DNA from: Bacillota bacterium | Lineage (GTDB): Bacteria > Bacillota_E > Sulfobacillia > Sulfobacillales > Sulfobacillaceae | Assembly (NCBI GenBank): GCA_021820645.1 | Contig: JAKADJ010000111.1 | Coordinates: forward strand, 1 to 7,174 | Length of the DNA stretch: 7,174 nt | Direction: 5' to 3' | Shown here: positions 6,018-7,174 of the stretch, piece by piece | Layout: each line of letters begins with the position of its first letter | How positions within the stretch are numbered: position 1 is the stretch's first letter | Program-made: the position numbers and the translations under genes | Notes under the pieces: model-generated | Databases searched by the model: none | The model's input: the letters and a program-made list of their open reading frames with translations, nothing else | What the model was told of the DNA's origin: nothing

Positions 6018-6046
6018 ATGATATCCCATAAGATGCCCATGCCCAA
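6018..6046 (-). promoter_or_regulatory. Candidate promoter for the CCA gene
   Basis: On the - strand TTGGGC (6046-6041) and TATCAT (6023-6018) are 17 bp apart (3 of 6 and 5 of 6 matches). Transcription from about 6011 would give a leader of some 230 nt before the CCA start, containing the possible 45-residue ORF. The rest of the 5937-6117 interval shows no clear gene and only weak promoter matches on the + strand. Confidence 0.3.
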
Positions 6047-6117
6047 TGGGTCATTCCCACGACGCCCGGGATCGACGGGGTCTAGGCAAATCTGACGACT
6101 CTGGTAGACTACTCGGT

Positions 6118-6125
6118 AAGAGGTG
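6118..6125 (+). promoter_or_regulatory. Ribosome binding site fixing the start of the flavoprotein gene
   Basis: AAGAGGTG is a 7 of 8 match to AGGAGGTG and stands 6 nt before the ATG at 6132. An upstream in-frame GTG (6123) lies inside this site and is therefore unlikely to be the start. Confidence 0.75.
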
Positions 6126-6131
6126 ACCGAT

Positions 6132-7083
6132 ATGGAGGACGTGATCGTAATCGGATCCGGTCCATCAGGCAGCACGGCCGCTCGCCTTCTGGCGGGCCAA
6201 GGATTAACTGTGCGAATCCTAGAAGCCGAGACGCTCCCACGGATCAAACCGTGCGGCGGAGCTTTGACCACGCGGGCTTTGGATTTACTCCCCCCAGGGT
6301 ATGAGGCCTATTGCAAAACTCATCCCACCCAATGGACCTTTAGCAATGGCGACAAAGCCGTGACGGTGGACTCCCCGACCCCCTATTGCCATACGGTGGA
6401 ACGACAGTTTTTTGACCAATGGCTCGCATCTCAAGCGGTGCAGCTACCAGGTGATCACCACGACGGGCAAGGTCTTTAGCGCGCGATACCTTATCGGTGC
6501 CGACGGCGGCCATGGCGTATCGGCGCGACTCTTAAGATTGCCGCGCGCTAAAAACGGGGCAGCGGTCGAAGTGGAAGTCCCCGTCTCCGATGAGATCTTT
6601 CAGCACTGGGCCGATCGCGTTGAAGTCGACATTGCCCGATACCCTTGGGGATACGCCTGGGTCATTCCCCGGTACCCCATCTTAAATATTGGAGTGGGGT
6701 CGTTCCGACCCCAAAAGCTTGGCTTAAAGGTCCTGCTACAGGAGTATCTCCGGGAAAAATTGCCATTCTTCGACCTCGACACAATGCCGAGGATCTTAGC
6801 CCATCCGCTGCCCTATCGAACCCGGTTTGCGCCATTGGCTCGGGATCGGGCCGTCTTAGTGGGGGATGCGGCGGGCCTCATGGACGCGTTTTCCGCCGAA
6901 GGAATCTATTCCGCGCTCATGACGGGTCATCTAGCAGCCCGTAGTATCGCACACGCAGCGCTGCGGGATGCCCCAATCGTCGGCTATGAGGCGGCGGTGC
7001 GAGCCGAGTTCTGGACCAATCTACGATCGGCAATCAAGCTCTCCCATCTCTTTTACCGTTCTGATGGACTTATCCAAGACTGA
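6132..7083 (+). pseudogene. Geranylgeranyl-reductase-family FAD oxidoreductase, disrupted by a frame change
   Basis: Family members use FAD to reduce double bonds in isoprenoid chains (chlorophyll side chain, archaeal lipids, menaquinone tails); the substrate here is unknown. The first reading frame (115 residues, stop at 6477-6479) carries the FAD-binding GSGPSG (8-13), the family signature PRIKPCGG (36-43) and RQFFDQWLASQA (91-102). A second frame, one base on, continues from about 6442 to 7083 with FSARYLIGADGG, PWGYAWVIPRYPILNIGVGSF, VLVGDAAGLMDAFSAEGIYSALMTG and AA. The switch lies near 6436-6447. Only about 22 codons separate the A of LASQA from GADG, where the family usually has about 43, so the lesion is better explained by a deletion of roughly 56-62 bp (3n+2) than by a single-base slip. 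The end is also short: the last residues, LFYRSDGLIQD, stop about 30 codons before the family's usual end. A sequencing or assembly error remains possible. Confidence 0.85.
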
Positions 7084-7174
7084 TCATCGTTAAGTAAATG
7101 ATCAAACTTTTCGCCACCTTCCTGCTTCATGGCGTCATGGCTTCTTAGGGTCTCCAGGACCGGTCGTCCACCAG
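7053..7174 (-). CDS. Possible C-terminal end of an unidentified gene entering from the right edge
   Basis: On the - strand a frame is open from the window edge (about 7172) to a TAA at 7055-7053, giving 39 residues that begin GRPVLETLRSHDAMKQEGG and end in WISPSER. The hydrophilic, mixed-charge make-up and the ordinary codon choice look protein-like, but I recognise no family, and an open frame of this length is weak evidence. If real, it converges on the flavoprotein pseudogene and overlaps its last ~31 bases, which might relate to that gene's short end. Confidence 0.3.
   Translation of the reverse strand, partial: GGRPVLETLRSHDAMKQEGGEKFDHLLNDDQSWISPSER

Noticed and set aside
5921..6271. 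116-codon - strand ORF across the 5' end of the flavoprotein gene
   Set aside because: It is antisense to the FAD-binding motif region, with a low-complexity translation and no ribosome binding site or family resemblance.
7081..7111. TGATCAT/ATGATCA repeat followed by TTTT, as a terminator of the flavoprotein gene
   Set aside because: The stem is 7 bp, AT-rich and followed by an interrupted T-run; a palindrome built on TGATCA is common by chance.

Overview
The window looks like chromosomal DNA from a Gram-positive bacterium of the Bacillota type. The reasons are strong GGAGG-like ribosome binding sites, a YerB/DUF3048 lipoprotein, a TTG/GTG/ATG mix of possible starts, and about equal GC and AT. 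A Sulfobacillus-like acidophile would fit the mix of families, but that is an impression and not a proven assignment. I see no tRNA, rRNA, CRISPR array, insertion sequence or phage gene.

Layout from left to right: (1) the 3' end of a secreted parallel beta-helix protein, closed by a good intrinsic terminator; (2) a PilZ-domain protein with a YcgR-like N-terminal domain, on the + strand; (3) on the - strand, overlapping its stop codon, a membrane polyprenyl-phosphate sugar phosphotransferase that starts polysaccharide synthesis; (4) a YerB-like lipoprotein, - strand; (5) an HD-domain CCA-adding tRNA nucleotidyltransferase, - strand, preceded by a possible 45-residue ORF; (6) on the + strand, a geranylgeranyl-reductase-family flavoprotein gene that is broken by a frame change and has probably lost about 20 codons; (7) a possible 3' end of a - strand gene running in from the right edge.

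The left half suggests a surface and exopolysaccharide theme: a beta-helix protein, a c-di-GMP receptor and the priming glycosyltransferase lie side by side. The c-di-GMP link to the transferase is inferred from adjacency only. The right half is housekeeping (tRNA 3' end maturation) plus a decaying isoprenoid-reduction gene.

The most striking non-coding signal is a perfect 13-bp inverted repeat with a 4-nt loop inside the PilZ gene, just after an internal ATG that has its own ribosome binding site. Two intergenic regions (about 3022-3072 and 4278-4412) hold inverted repeats that overlap candidate -10 boxes. These are shorter, and each alone could be chance. I did not find a convincing new multi-gene system.
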